The notes under the pieces are model-generated. The model did not search any database and was not told where the DNA came from. It saw nothing but the letters and a program-made list of their open reading frames with translations. A DNA stretch of 64,000 bases. Origin: JAXLWB01 sp046328715 (GTDB lineage Bacteria; Chloroflexota; Anaerolineae; Caldilineales; Caldilineaceae). The position numbers were made by a program, and so were the translations under genes. Below are positions 35,995 through 44,582 of this stretch, piece after piece. Position 1 is the first letter of the stretch. Each line of letters starts with the position of its first letter. The DNA lies in NCBI GenBank assembly GCA_046328715.1, contig JAXLWB010000032.1:49951-113950 (forward strand), given 5' to 3'.

Positions 35995-36189
35995 TCAGTT
36001 TCTGAGAAGATGCCGAACCGTAAAGGGAAGTAAGAAGTAAATTGCAACCAACCAACGCCACCAACCTATCCCTTCGCTAGACTCATTCAAATCCTCGGCG
36101 GTTTCCTGTTGTTTTCTTCGCCGCTCGCCGTGGGATCGCTGGTGATGGACGATCATCGAACTGACAACATACTTGGACATGATGCTCAT
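35995..36189 (-). CDS. Small WWRW protein, copy B
   Basis: A 64-residue protein related to 8950-9180. It has MSIMSKYVVSSMIV at the start, a Gln/Glu/Arg-rich middle, then GWWRWLVAIYFLLPFTVRHL. Here a hydrophobic stretch follows the WWRW motif, so this copy may associate with the membrane. AGGAG lies 7 nt before the start. It sits between two genes for large secreted proteins on the same strand. The family is not recognised. Conservation of the first 14 residues and the WWRW core with divergent tails fits a small signal peptide, a precursor peptide or a membrane regulator. Confidence 0.6.
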   Translation of the reverse strand: MSIMSKYVVSSMIVHHQRSHGERRRKQQETAEDLNESSEGIGWWRWLVAIYFLLPFTVRHLLRN

Positions 36190-36409
36190 GGAGTCTCCTA
36201 TTTGCAGTGAACGCTACGATTGTGACCTCAGGCGACTTTGCAGAGTCATTGAATGGCCAAGCAATTGGAAAAACCTACTTAACCATTCAACAACCCCATA
36301 ACTTACATTGTCACCTAATGCCGTAAACTTCCAGCTTACATTTCGCTTTCACTGTTCACGAAAGAGACTACTGTCTTTCCTTTTACCTTGTCATTCTCCC
36401 TCGTCTCCC

Positions 36410-38989
36410 TTACTCGTGCTGGATCAACGGCAAGAAGATCTCCTTTACTGGCTCAGCCGGCGGTGCAGGCACAACTGCAATGTTAGACGTGGAGAGAATA
36501 TTGCCCAACTCATCCTGTCCGAAAATCTGAAACTCGGTGTCGCTGCTTGTCTCTGGCAAATCGAAGCTGAAGGAGGTCGAGTCGAGACCGAACTCGGAGA
36601 GCAGCGTCCAGTTTGGATAGTTGTCGTTGCGGATGAACAACTGATAATCACTCACCTCATCCTCTTCGCTGGCCGACCAACTGATTTGCAGGCCGGTGCT
36701 GGCTGCTGTCAGTGAAACTCCGTCGCTGGATGTGACCACCAAGCTCAATGTTTCTACCACGGTATCGGTCACAATCGTAGGCGGTGTGTAGCTACACCAT
36801 TCACCAACGGTCGGTGCGGGCGGCGCAGTGTACCATTGGTTAAGGAAATCATCCCATTGCCCATCTTGCACAAAGTCGAGTGACTCGCTGATCTGCACCG
36901 TCTGTGTCGGCACCGGTGACCAGGTGGCGATCAACGGTGTGGTAGTTGTATAGACACTGGCGCGCCAAGCCACGTTGCGTGGGGTGTTGCGCTCAAGCGG
37001 GGCCAGGATGGTGATCGTGTTGTTGTAATCCCACTCTGTATCAGGGGCGATGTAAGGGGTGCCAGTGATGACCCGGCTTTCGATCACAGAAAGTGAATTG
37101 AACAGGGCCAATGCTGCGATGTGCACCGGTGTACCTGTGCCAAAGGTTCTGCGCAAGTTGTTGGCAAATGAACTGGCCCCCACCATTTCATCCGGTGGGG
37201 CAAGCACTAGATTGGCGTCCCCACATTGATTGGTATCTATGAACTTACTGTTCATGGTGGCGTTGCGAATCAATGTTTCGTCACCCTGATCGAGCGCCTT
37301 GGAGAGGGCCACACCCAAGGCACTGACCTGGCTGGCAACAGTGCTAATTTCATCGTTGCTGATCCAGTAGATCACATTTGGATGCTCGGGGTTGAGCACC
37401 GCCGAATAGATGCTGATGATACGACGTGCTAACTGTTCGGGCGTGGCGGTCGGTTCAAATTGGGTAAGGTAGGCCCGATAAGAAGCGGCCAACCAGGCGT
37501 AGTTAGGCGAAACGACATAAGCATGCGCCGTGTTGCGCACCTGGTAGAGTTCATCCAGGTTGCCGGCGAAACAATGATCAAAGAAGACGACGTCAAAGGG
37601 ATCAGCCCCGTTGTTGGTTGCTTCGTCGAGGGCGTGTCCGTAATCAATTGGGCTGAGAAAGCCACTCAAATCATTTTCGTCGCCAGGTGTCGGCGGATGG
37701 TCGCGCGGTAAGGGTGGAATGCCAGGTTGTGGCTTGAGCGGCTCTTCGGGAGCGGTTGGCACCAGCCAATTAAACTCAGGCGACAAGCCTGCCCCATGCC
37801 CCATCAGGCTGACAATTACCCGGCTGGCAGACACGCGCTTGCGTCCTTCGCGCAAAAACCAACTCAGCACAGCGGGGTCCATCGTGTCCAATTCATCCGT
37901 GCCCCAGGTCTGGGTGATGGCGTTGGTTTTGGTAACAACGTTGTTGGCGATCACGTAGAGGTCAGTGTTGTGGTCGCCACGGCGATCGACCAGGTAGTAG
38001 ACCACGGCGTTGGGGTTGAGCTTGGTACCCGCCTTCAAGCGCGCCATGACACCGGGCGCATAAGGGGAGAGATCATTGTCGGCTGGGAAATAGACGAGGA
38101 GCAAAACCTTCTCGCTGGAGCCAGTGACCGCAGTAAAAAAAAGGCTATCGCTTTTGAGGTCGTTTTCTTGCTTAGTATGGGCAGGAGTCACTGTACGCAC
38201 ACGAATATAGTAAGCTTGGCCAGGGGTCAGATGGTCGAGAGTGTAGCCAGTTGCACTTTTGTCCTGAGTCGTGCCATGCAACGTATAAGGCTGAGTTAGG
38301 GAGCTAGTATAGCCAATCTCATAGTAGCCACCATCCGTTTGATAGGGGATCGCCTGCCAGGTCAGGGTGATCGCCGTCGTGCCCACCTCGGCAATCTCGG
38401 TATGTTTGGGCGGAATCGTTTGGGTCAGTTGCCAGCCACTTTGCATTTGAGTGAGGCACTGGCGGATTTTTCGATTCTGCACATCAAGTAGGTTGTAATC
38501 AAAGTGTCCGCTCACGCCTCGTTCGGCGAGCAGGCAGATCGAACCTGGCACCGGGGCTTCAAGCAGATTGTCTGCCAGGTCGAGGCTTTGCAACTCGGGC
38601 AGAAAGACCAGAAAGCGCGACAGTCGACCCGCCAGCTGATTACTGGCCAGATTGAGTTGGGTGACATGACCATTCTGACAAACCACGCCAAACCAATCGC
38701 ACGGCGTGACCCCTTCGTTAGTGTCCAGCCAATGGGTGCGATTCTCCCATTGTGCGCCATTGGCAGTTCGGTAGAGGTCGAGCAGCGCGTCGCATTCACT
38801 GACAGGGATGAGAGTAACCGTGGCACATTCGTTCGTCGCTGGTGGTTCAGCAGGTAGAACCTCATCCGCAACGGAAGAGACCGTCGGCGTGCTCTCCCCC
38901 TGCGTCAATGAAGCAGCTGACACCTGGGCAGTGAATATCCCCAGCCAACACAGCGCAATGAAACAACAGCCAATCAATCGGTTGATCAT
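36410..38989 (-). CDS. Secreted LRR-Fn3-clostripain (C11) peptidase
   Basis: An 859-residue exported protein with strong GGAGGAGAT before the start and signal MINRLIGCCFIALCWLGIFTAQVSA. Residues about 65-165 form a plant-type LRR cap and repeats (CDALLDLYRTANGAQWENRT, CDWFGVVCQNGHVTQLNLASNQLAG, LQSLDLADNLLEA). About 190-290 is a fibronectin type III domain (ITLTWQAIPYQ, LTPGQAYYIRVRTVTP). From about 295 the clostripain fold follows, with VYYLVDRRGDHNTDLYV, His398 in SLMGHGAGL and Cys473 in VVFFDHCFAGNLDE, the catalytic dyad of C11 enzymes. These cut after Arg or Lys. The C-terminus has another Fn3-like domain and ends IFLPLIQHE. It is probably an extracellular, calcium-activated-type protease displayed or secreted on contact with other cells or peptides. 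Confidence 0.85.
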   Translation of the reverse strand: MINRLIGCCFIALCWLGIFTAQVSAASLTQGESTPTVSSVADEVLPAEPPATNECATVTLIPVSECDALLDLYRTANGAQWENRTHWLDTNEGVTPCDWFGVVCQNGHVTQLNLASNQLAGRLSRFLVFLPELQSLDLADNLLEAPVPGSICLLAERGVSGHFDYNLLDVQNRKIRQCLTQMQSGWQLTQTIPPKHTEIAEVGTTAITLTWQAIPYQTDGGYYEIGYTSSLTQPYTLHGTTQDKSATGYTLDHLTPGQAYYIRVRTVTPAHTKQENDLKSDSLFFTAVTGSSEKVLLLVYFPADNDLSPYAPGVMARLKAGTKLNPNAVVYYLVDRRGDHNTDLYVIANNVVTKTNAITQTWGTDELDTMDPAVLSWFLREGRKRVSASRVIVSLMGHGAGLSPEFNWLVPTAPEEPLKPQPGIPPLPRDHPPTPGDENDLSGFLSPIDYGHALDEATNNGADPFDVVFFDHCFAGNLDELYQVRNTAHAYVVSPNYAWLAASYRAYLTQFEPTATPEQLARRIISIYSAVLNPEHPNVIYWISNDEISTVASQVSALGVALSKALDQGDETLIRNATMNSKFIDTNQCGDANLVLAPPDEMVGASSFANNLRRTFGTGTPVHIAALALFNSLSVIESRVITGTPYIAPDTEWDYNNTITILAPLERNTPRNVAWRASVYTTTTPLIATWSPVPTQTVQISESLDFVQDGQWDDFLNQWYTAPPAPTVGEWCSYTPPTIVTDTVVETLSLVVTSSDGVSLTAASTGLQISWSASEEDEVSDYQLFIRNDNYPNWTLLSEFGLDSTSFSFDLPETSSDTEFQIFGQDELGNILSTSNIAVVPAPPAEPVKEIFLPLIQHE

Positions 38990-39035
38990 AACTATCTCCT
39001 CCCCTGAATAGTGAGACGGAAGTCATTGGGTCAGT

Positions 39036-39112
39036 GGGCTTATAGGACAGGAACTGTTCACTGTTCACTGTCTACTGACTCACTGTCCCACTGTCCACTG
39101 ACCTACTCCCTC
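39036..39112. repeat. Phased CACTGTCC-unit array
   Basis: A run of 7-8-nt units (TCACTGTTCACTGTC, TCACTGTCCCACTGTCC, CACTGACC) with GGTCAGTGGG upstream able to pair with CCACTGACC. It occupies the divergent spacer between the clostripain gene and the TPR-wHTH gene. Confidence 0.55.
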
Positions 39113-39180
39113 ACGTCATGGTACAATGGCAGAATAAAGTTTTATGGCAAAAAATGGACGATATCGCCTCAAAATGACTC

Positions 39181-41628
39181 ATGAATGAGTGGATGGTAGC
39201 AGGAACAACTTTCGAACTGCATGACGAAGCCGAATTTACGGCTCAAGTGAACGATGCGCTGAAAGAGTACGACAGTGTGCTCTCGTTGGCGCGTTTGCCG
39301 TTGGCTAATTCGCCCTTGGTTGCGCCACTACTCGTGCTGGACGATGTCTCACCCACAGCAGAGGAACGCGGCCATGCCCTACGTTTGATGATCCGCTGGG
39401 CGGTGGAACGTCTAGCCCCTGCAACGACCCTCTATCCCTTTGGCCGCGAACGCCCCTTTGACGATCCTGCCTGGAGTGATTCACGGTGGTGGCGCTACAA
39501 TATTTTACGTCATCGCTATCTGGAACCGCTCCATCCGGATCAGTTTGTGGAAGGCGGACGCTACACTGAAACCCTGATTGCCCTGACCGGCATTCCCAGC
39601 ACCGATACTTTCTTCGATGAGCGTAATCGGGCGATCCGGGAAGTCGCTCGCTGGCTACGTCAGCAATGGCTTTCCGGTCAAGCCAACGATGAGTTGCAAC
39701 GGCTTGCCTTGAACGAGGTCTATCGCCAGTTGGAGAAACAACCGGTGGCCAACCAACTGCTCGCCATTGCAGCTACCTTCGATGACGTGTTTCCAAGCCA
39801 ACTGTTACGACAGATGGCAACCGAAGAACGGCTTGATGGCTTTGACCTGGCGCTGACCTGGCTTACGCAAAATCGTTTTCTCTCCTCGGGCGATGATGGG
39901 GCGCTACTTTCTCTTTCCTCGATCTTGCAACGCGATCTCTATGTTCGCCAACCGACAACGAAATTGGAACGTCGCCACCGCCAGATTGCCGACTGGTATC
40001 TCGCCAGCCAGAACATTGTGGCTTCAGTGCGCCATCGACAAAAAGCCAGGCAGTGGCCTGATGCTGCAACAACCTTATTAGCAGCCGCCGACGATCTTGT
40101 CAATGAACTACAGTTACGAGAACTGACTACGCTCCTGCAAGCCTTTCCGCCCCACGTTCTTTCCAACGAACAATGGCGCGAGGTCCAAATTCGCTTCAGC
40201 GACATGTTGGCATTAACAGGCTCAACCGAACAGGCGCTGGCAGCCTGTCGCCGCGCCTTGAAAGTTACAGAGCAGCCGAGCCAACAGGCACGCATCTATC
40301 GACGGATGGGCAAGTTATACGAGGTCCACAACCAATTGCACGCCCTCAATTACTATCAACAGGCAGTTGAACGCTTTGAAACGACCGATTCGGAATTGGT
40401 TGATTTGCTCAAAGATCGAGCTTGGATCTACATCCTGCGCGAGGAGTGGAACCGTGCCGAGAGCGACCTCAATTTGGCACTTGCCAATGCGACAGCCGCT
40501 TCTTCTCATCAACTTGCTAATATTTATGATGCACTCTCATACCTCTATGGGCGACGGCAACAATATTTAGATGCGATTCAACATGCGCGTCGCTCGCTGG
40601 CATTACGCGAAGAAAATGGCGACCTTCTGCGTGTCGCCGATTCATTTGGGATTCTTGGCCTGCTCTATATGCGCATGGGCGAATTTATCAACGCCAGAAG
40701 CGCTCACCAAGATGCGCTCAAGATCTATCATCAGATTGATAATCGTCCCAAAATTGCCAGTACCCTGCTTAACATCGGCATGGCCTTCCATTTAGACAAG
40801 CGTTTTAACGAAGCAATTGGCCATTACGAGGAGTCACTTCAGCTTTGCCATACAATCGGTCTCCCTTTGGTTGAGTCCAAAGCTTACTCAAACTTAGTGG
40901 AGGCATATATTGATACTGAGCAACTGGAAGAAGCAAAACAATATTGGCGACAGGGCTATTCAATGGCCATTGAGAAGGAGCTGGCAGATGAGGTTGCTTA
41001 CTATGAAGAATTACGTGCTAGATTTCCGTTTCTAAAAGAAGTCGCACAGGAAGCGGAATTAAAGGCTACCGACAATGCACTCTCTTCCAGCCCGCTGGCG
41101 CTTGAACCACTGAACCCCGACGAGATGATCGTCATGAATCTTACGCTGCAACGTGGAAAGGTAACCGCCAGTGACTTGATTGAAGAGCTTCACCTTAGCC
41201 GCGCCACCGCCACGCGGCGACTGGCTGGCTTAGTGGAGAAAGGCTATCTGCAATCCGAGGGCAAGGGGCGTGGCAGCTACTATCGTCTGGTTGAAGGCCT
41301 CAAGAACGAAAAGCCTCGCCAGAAGAGTCCTGTCGTCCCACCCGGCCAACACAAGGTCTCTGCAGCGGAAGTGCGAGCCATTCTAGACGCTCATCGCCAG
41401 GAACTAACGCACCGTTATTCGCTAGAAGCACTGGGTATTGTCGATCTACCCGAACCGCCACTGCCTGCATCCAAACTTGTCGTCCGCTTTCAGCACCTCC
41501 CCGATCTGCCCCGCTATTTTGAATTGAAAGAATATCTCGGCCAGTTGTTGCGTGCCGATGTCGATATCCTCTTGGATTCTCAGCAATCTACAGCCACGCC
41601 GTCAGCCACGAATGTGCTATGGTTGTAA
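39181..41628 (+). CDS. TPR protein with winged-helix and degenerate nucleotidyltransferase tail
   Basis: An 815-residue cytoplasmic protein. Residues 1-320 are helical, with a winged-helix-like segment near 245 (LTWLTQNRFLSSGDDG) and no Walker A, so this is an NTPase-less relative of STAND proteins. About 340-620 are TPRs (ALNYYQQAVERF, AIQHARRSLALREENG, ARSAHQDALKIYHQ, AIGHYEESLQLCH). About 645-700 is a MarR/ArsR-like winged helix (KVTASDLIEELHLSRATATRR, GLVEKGYLQSEGKGRGSYY). The tail (about 730-805, ILDAHRQELTHRYSLEALGI, then FELKEYLGQLLRADVDILLD) lines up with minimal nucleotidyltransferase (MNT) domains but lacks their GSxxRG and DxD residues. It is probably a sensor-regulator. A weak promoter (CTGACC, 18 bp, TACAAT) ends near 39125. 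There is no Shine-Dalgarno. Confidence 0.75.
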   Translation: MNEWMVAGTTFELHDEAEFTAQVNDALKEYDSVLSLARLPLANSPLVAPLLVLDDVSPTAEERGHALRLMIRWAVERLAPATTLYPFGRERPFDDPAWSDSRWWRYNILRHRYLEPLHPDQFVEGGRYTETLIALTGIPSTDTFFDERNRAIREVARWLRQQWLSGQANDELQRLALNEVYRQLEKQPVANQLLAIAATFDDVFPSQLLRQMATEERLDGFDLALTWLTQNRFLSSGDDGALLSLSSILQRDLYVRQPTTKLERRHRQIADWYLASQNIVASVRHRQKARQWPDAATTLLAAADDLVNELQLRELTTLLQAFPPHVLSNEQWREVQIRFSDMLALTGSTEQALAACRRALKVTEQPSQQARIYRRMGKLYEVHNQLHALNYYQQAVERFETTDSELVDLLKDRAWIYILREEWNRAESDLNLALANATAASSHQLANIYDALSYLYGRRQQYLDAIQHARRSLALREENGDLLRVADSFGILGLLYMRMGEFINARSAHQDALKIYHQIDNRPKIASTLLNIGMAFHLDKRFNEAIGHYEESLQLCHTIGLPLVESKAYSNLVEAYIDTEQLEEAKQYWRQGYSMAIEKELADEVAYYEELRARFPFLKEVAQEAELKATDNALSSSPLALEPLNPDEMIVMNLTLQRGKVTASDLIEELHLSRATATRRLAGLVEKGYLQSEGKGRGSYYRLVEGLKNEKPRQKSPVVPPGQHKVSAAEVRAILDAHRQELTHRYSLEALGIVDLPEPPLPASKLVVRFQHLPDLPRYFELKEYLGQLLRADVDILLDSQQSTATPSATNVLWL

Positions 41629-41800
41629 CTAAAATCAGATCCGTTAGCGTTAGCGCACGGTCCCCTTACCCACATGCGGGCTCCGAATGTCACTTGTCCA
41701 AAATTGAACAGAAAATGAGCAGCAGCTGACATTGTATCTGAGCAGAAATCGAGTTTATCCTTTGAGCAGACAAAGATTTCCAACCTGGGGGTTATACTTG
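41629..41800. repeat. Spacer with a CCGTTAGCG..CCCCTTAC repeat copy
   Basis: CCGTTAGCGTTAGCGCACGG at about 41642, directly followed by TCCCCTTACCCACATGCGGG, corresponds to the composite repeat at 4913-5006. The rest is AT-rich, with no gene. Confidence 0.6.
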
Positions 41801-41938
41801 ATGAGCGCAACCACGTTTTCCTCACTCACAGACGGCGTCGCCAAATCAAAGCAAGATCCGCGCATGTTGCTCGGCGGCTGGACAGTGCTGGCCGAAAGTG
41901 CCTGGATGGGCAGTGTACAATCGTCGGATATATTATGA
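41801..41938 (+). CDS. Possible small leader ORF
   Basis: A 45-residue frame (MSATTFSSLTDGVAKS, ending MGSVQSSDIL) whose TGA overlaps the ATG of the next gene (ATGA), the arrangement of translational coupling. There is no good ribosome site, only a GGGG run about 10 nt upstream, and no homology is recognised. An upstream start at 41732 is also possible. Doubtful. Confidence 0.3.
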   Translation: MSATTFSSLTDGVAKSKQDPRMLLGGWTVLAESAWMGSVQSSDIL

Positions 41939-42507
41939 ACAAAACACTTCGTCTCAATCCTTCTCGCGTCGCTTATCTGGAAAAGGCGGGCTGGGAAGCC
42001 TATTATGATCGTAAGTGGCTACGTGTGTTGACTTTGATGGTGCAACTCAACCGCGAAGAGTTCAAGATGCCGTGGTGGACCGCCATCGCTGCAGCCCTAG
42101 ATACAGTGCGCGCGGCTGCTGCCTTTGCACCGGTGGACAACGACATCGCCAAGGCGACCCGCTATCTGGCTGCGTTTTACGAGAAGGCACGACCCCATGC
42201 CGGTATCCAGGCCGAGGCGACCGCCCTTGCCGAGTTGGAGATGAAGTATTGGATCGTACATCGGGAACTCGCTCATCGACGTATCAAAGACCATTCTGCC
42301 AGCAACATCGAGCCGATGATTGATGCATTGGCTAAGCTTCATGCCGCACTCTTTGCCATCTCAGAAGCGGATGCCCGACCTTCGGCTGAAGCACGCTCCC
42401 AAGCCGCCGTAGCAGTTGACCGCATCACGGGAAAATATTCGACCGACGTCAAGGCCGATTGGCGTGAGGTTGAGATGTGGTTGGTGAAAGCCTACGAGCA
42501 GGTGTAA
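41935..42507 (+). CDS. Conserved hypothetical protein
   Basis: A 190-residue soluble helical protein. It begins MNKTLRLNPSRVAYLEKAGWEAYYDRKWLRVLTLMVQLNREEF and ends DVKADWREVEMWLVKAYEQV. I recognise it as a type seen in Chloroflexota genomes but know no function. Its start overlaps the stop of the small upstream frame. It converges on cobS with a 3-nt gap. Arrangement and composition are normal for the window, so it is a real gene; its role is not assignable. Confidence 0.75.
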   Translation: MNKTLRLNPSRVAYLEKAGWEAYYDRKWLRVLTLMVQLNREEFKMPWWTAIAAALDTVRAAAAFAPVDNDIAKATRYLAAFYEKARPHAGIQAEATALAELEMKYWIVHRELAHRRIKDHSASNIEPMIDALAKLHAALFAISEADARPSAEARSQAAVAVDRITGKYSTDVKADWREVEMWLVKAYEQV

Positions 42508-42510
42508 CTG

Positions 42511-43233
42511 TCAACCTTGCACCACAAATAACAACAACACAACGAGTTCACTGACTTCGACGACCAGGCCAAAGACGTCGCCAGTGACGCCGCCCAGGCG
42601 TTTGCGGGCAGCACGAATAAGTAGAAACGTCGTAAGCCAGGCCACGCCACAGGCCAGGATACTCTGCCAACTGACGAAAACAAGCACAATCAGCAGCGGT
42701 ACAATCGCCGCCTGCAAGATCGTACCGTTAGCAACATTTTTGCCGAATTCATCACCCAACCCGCCGGGACGAGCCATCGGTTGTTGGGTCACCAGCAGCA
42801 ATAGCCAACGAGCCAGGGCTGGTGCCAAGAGTAAGGCAGCAGTTGCATCGGTCGCACTGGCCAGAGCGCTGACTTTGAGCAGCAAAAAGAGCACCAACCC
42901 AACTGCGGCAAAGGCCCCTACCCGTGGATCTTTCATAATCTCCAGCCGCCGCTCTGGGGCTACCGCCGCCAGTAGCCCATCACAACAATCGGCCAGCCCG
43001 TCGAGGTGCAATCCGCCAGTGAGCACTGCCCATAAAGTTACAGTGAGGGTAGCACTGAGGAGGGGAGGAAAAAGGTAGAGCGCTGCAACATGAAACGTGA
43101 ATAGTATGACACCCAGCAGTAATCCAACCAGTGGAAACCAACGCGCCGACTGCCCCAACGCCCCCGGTCGAAATTCGACCTGCGGCACGGGCAGGATGGT
43201 GAGAAAGCTGAGAGCAAGGAAAAGGGAAGACAT
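42511..43233 (-). CDS. cobS: Adenosylcobinamide-GDP ribazoletransferase
   Basis: A 240-residue membrane enzyme of the last steps of cobalamin synthesis. It joins adenosylcobinamide-GDP and alpha-ribazole (or its phosphate) to make adenosylcobalamin. Family motifs are FLTILPVPQVEF at the N-terminus, GGLHLDGLADCCDGLLA near 76-92, and RLGGVTGDVFGLVVEVSE near the C-terminus, with six or so membrane helices between. The start at 43233 (MSSLFLALSFLTILP) is chosen because the longer frame to 43284 is encoded only by a heptad repeat hairpin. It lies 77 nt after the ATR gene stop, with the hairpin filling the whole gap. Confidence 0.93.
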   Translation of the reverse strand: MSSLFLALSFLTILPVPQVEFRPGALGQSARWFPLVGLLLGVILFTFHVAALYLFPPLLSATLTVTLWAVLTGGLHLDGLADCCDGLLAAVAPERRLEIMKDPRVGAFAAVGLVLFLLLKVSALASATDATAALLLAPALARWLLLLVTQQPMARPGGLGDEFGKNVANGTILQAAIVPLLIVLVFVSWQSILACGVAWLTTFLLIRAARKRLGGVTGDVFGLVVEVSELVVLLLFVVQG

Positions 43234-43310
43234 GACAAGAAGACAGAAAGACAAGAAGACAGAAAGACAAAATAATACTTTCATCTTGTCTTCTTGTCTT
43301 CTTGTCTGTT
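43234..43310. repeat. Phased AAGACAG/AAGACAA hairpin between cobalamin genes
   Basis: Arms made of 7-nt units (GACAAGA, AGACAGA and so on, 43234-43272) and their complement (TTGTCTTCTTGTC repeats, 43285-43308) fill the spacer exactly, from just before the cobS start to just after the adenosyltransferase stop. It could separate expression of the two genes. Confidence 0.7.
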
Positions 43311-43874
43311 TTACGCACCGGGACGCCAGAGCGGTTCAGGGACGCCGACGGTGTGATTCTCGTAACGGGACATGACGAAGAGGGCATCGGAGAGGCGGTT
43401 GAGATAGCTGAGCACATAGGGACCCACCCCTTGTTCGCGCGCCAGGGTGGCGACGATCCGTTCGGCACGACGGCAGACAGTACGCGCTACGTGCAGTTGG
43501 GCGGCCCCCAGCGATCCACCAGGCAGGATGAAGTTTTCCAGTGGCCCCACCACGGCAGTCATCTCGTCAATCAAGGCTTCGAGGGCGTTGACATGGCGTG
43601 CCTCGATTTGCGGCAGCGGCCACTTTTTCTTGTCCTCCTCCAAAAAGCAGAGATCCGAACCCAGATCGAAGAGTTCGTTTTGCACACGACGCAGCTCGCT
43701 GCTCAGCTTTTCACAAAGCCCCATTGCCAAGGCGACCCCGATCAGCGAGTTGAGTTCATCCACCGTGCCATAGGCTTCCACGCGCAGATCATCTTTGGGA
43801 ACCCGCTGTCCGCCACCCAGGGCAGTGGTTCCTGCGTCGCCCATCTTGGTATAGATTTTTGTTAATCGTGGCAT
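43311..43874 (-). CDS. Cob(I)alamin adenosyltransferase, PduO type
   Basis: A 187-residue ATP:co(I)rrinoid adenosyltransferase, which makes the carbon-cobalt bond of adenosylcobalamin. It opens MPRLTKIYTKMGDAGTTALGGG, with the family's TKxGDxGxT ATP-binding segment, then VEAYGTVDELNSLIGVAL. Later LPGGSLGAAQLHVARTVCRRAER contains the conserved RxxCRRAER motif, followed by LNRLSDALFVMSRYEN. The length matches the family. AAAGGAAG precedes the start. With cobS downstream it forms a two-gene cobalamin unit. No cobalamin riboswitch is visible in the short upstream gap. Confidence 0.93.
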   Translation of the reverse strand: MPRLTKIYTKMGDAGTTALGGGQRVPKDDLRVEAYGTVDELNSLIGVALAMGLCEKLSSELRRVQNELFDLGSDLCFLEEDKKKWPLPQIEARHVNALEALIDEMTAVVGPLENFILPGGSLGAAQLHVARTVCRRAERIVATLAREQGVGPYVLSYLNRLSDALFVMSRYENHTVGVPEPLWRPGA

Positions 43875-43943
43875 GGTAACTTCCTTTGAATCAATTTCTT
43901 CACGGCGAAAGCCGATATTACATTTATTCGGCTATAGGATCTG

Positions 43944-44570
43944 TTATTGATCATACCCTCGTAACTTAGCGATATAAGAACGCCTGTCTGTAGCTGTTGG
44001 TGTTACCTGTTGATGGCTCTGTTTCATTTCCTTAGAGAATGGAAGCGGATCATTCGCTTCCTGCATACGCTCATGCAGATAAGCAAAAATACGACTTCGT
44101 TCTGTCCAGTGGTTGATTAACACAAACAGCATAACGATTAGGGGGATCAGCAAAACGCGTAGAGAGAAGCCAGAAATTAGAAATTCGACTGCACCCAAGC
44201 CCATCAGAGCAATAGGGAGTATCAAAGCTAATATTTGGATACGGTATTCAAGAAATACGGGGCTTTTTAGATTGACCACCCCAACATACGTCCACGATCC
44301 AAAACTACCCCGTGTCTTTGCAACCCGTATAAGAACCAAGGAGTCTTCTTTGCGAATAAAGGATGTTGTAAGTCCAGGCTGATTACGTGATGATTTAGTA
44401 GCACTGGTTCCTTCAGCCAACATTGCAAGGTAATTGATTACTTTTGAGTCCAGCTTCTCACTCCAAATCAGTATGCCGCGCTCAATACTTCCGCTAGTGT
44501 TTTCAAAACGGTAGCCTGAAATTGCACTCATCACCCAAAGTGCAAAGAGGAATAAAACAAAAGTAATCAT
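43944..44570 (-). CDS. Membrane protein of unknown function
   Basis: A 208-residue protein with an N-terminal helix (MITFVLFLFALWVMSAISGY), a soluble part of about 90 residues, two or three helices (YRIQILALILPIALMGLGAVEFLISGF, RVLLIPLIVMLFVLIN), and a charged C-terminus (RSYIAKLRGYDQ). No family is recognised. It is lower in G+C than its neighbours. It is 12 nt downstream of the aminotransferase start region on the opposite reading order, between that gene and the adenosyltransferase, all on the minus strand. Confidence 0.6.
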   Translation of the reverse strand: MITFVLFLFALWVMSAISGYRFENTSGSIERGILIWSEKLDSKVINYLAMLAEGTSATKSSRNQPGLTTSFIRKEDSLVLIRVAKTRGSFGSWTYVGVVNLKSPVFLEYRIQILALILPIALMGLGAVEFLISGFSLRVLLIPLIVMLFVLINHWTERSRIFAYLHERMQEANDPLPFSKEMKQSHQQVTPTATDRRSYIAKLRGYDQ

Positions 44571-44582
44571 CGTATCTTGCGA

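Noticed and set aside
39036..39112. Short regularly spaced repeats as a CRISPR remnant
   Set aside because: Units are 7-8 nt with no spacers and no cas genes, so this is not CRISPR.
43234..43284. N-terminal extension of CobS (MKVLFCLSVFLSFCLLV)
   Set aside because: It looks like a signal peptide but is encoded purely by the heptad repeat; homologues start at MSSLFLALSF.
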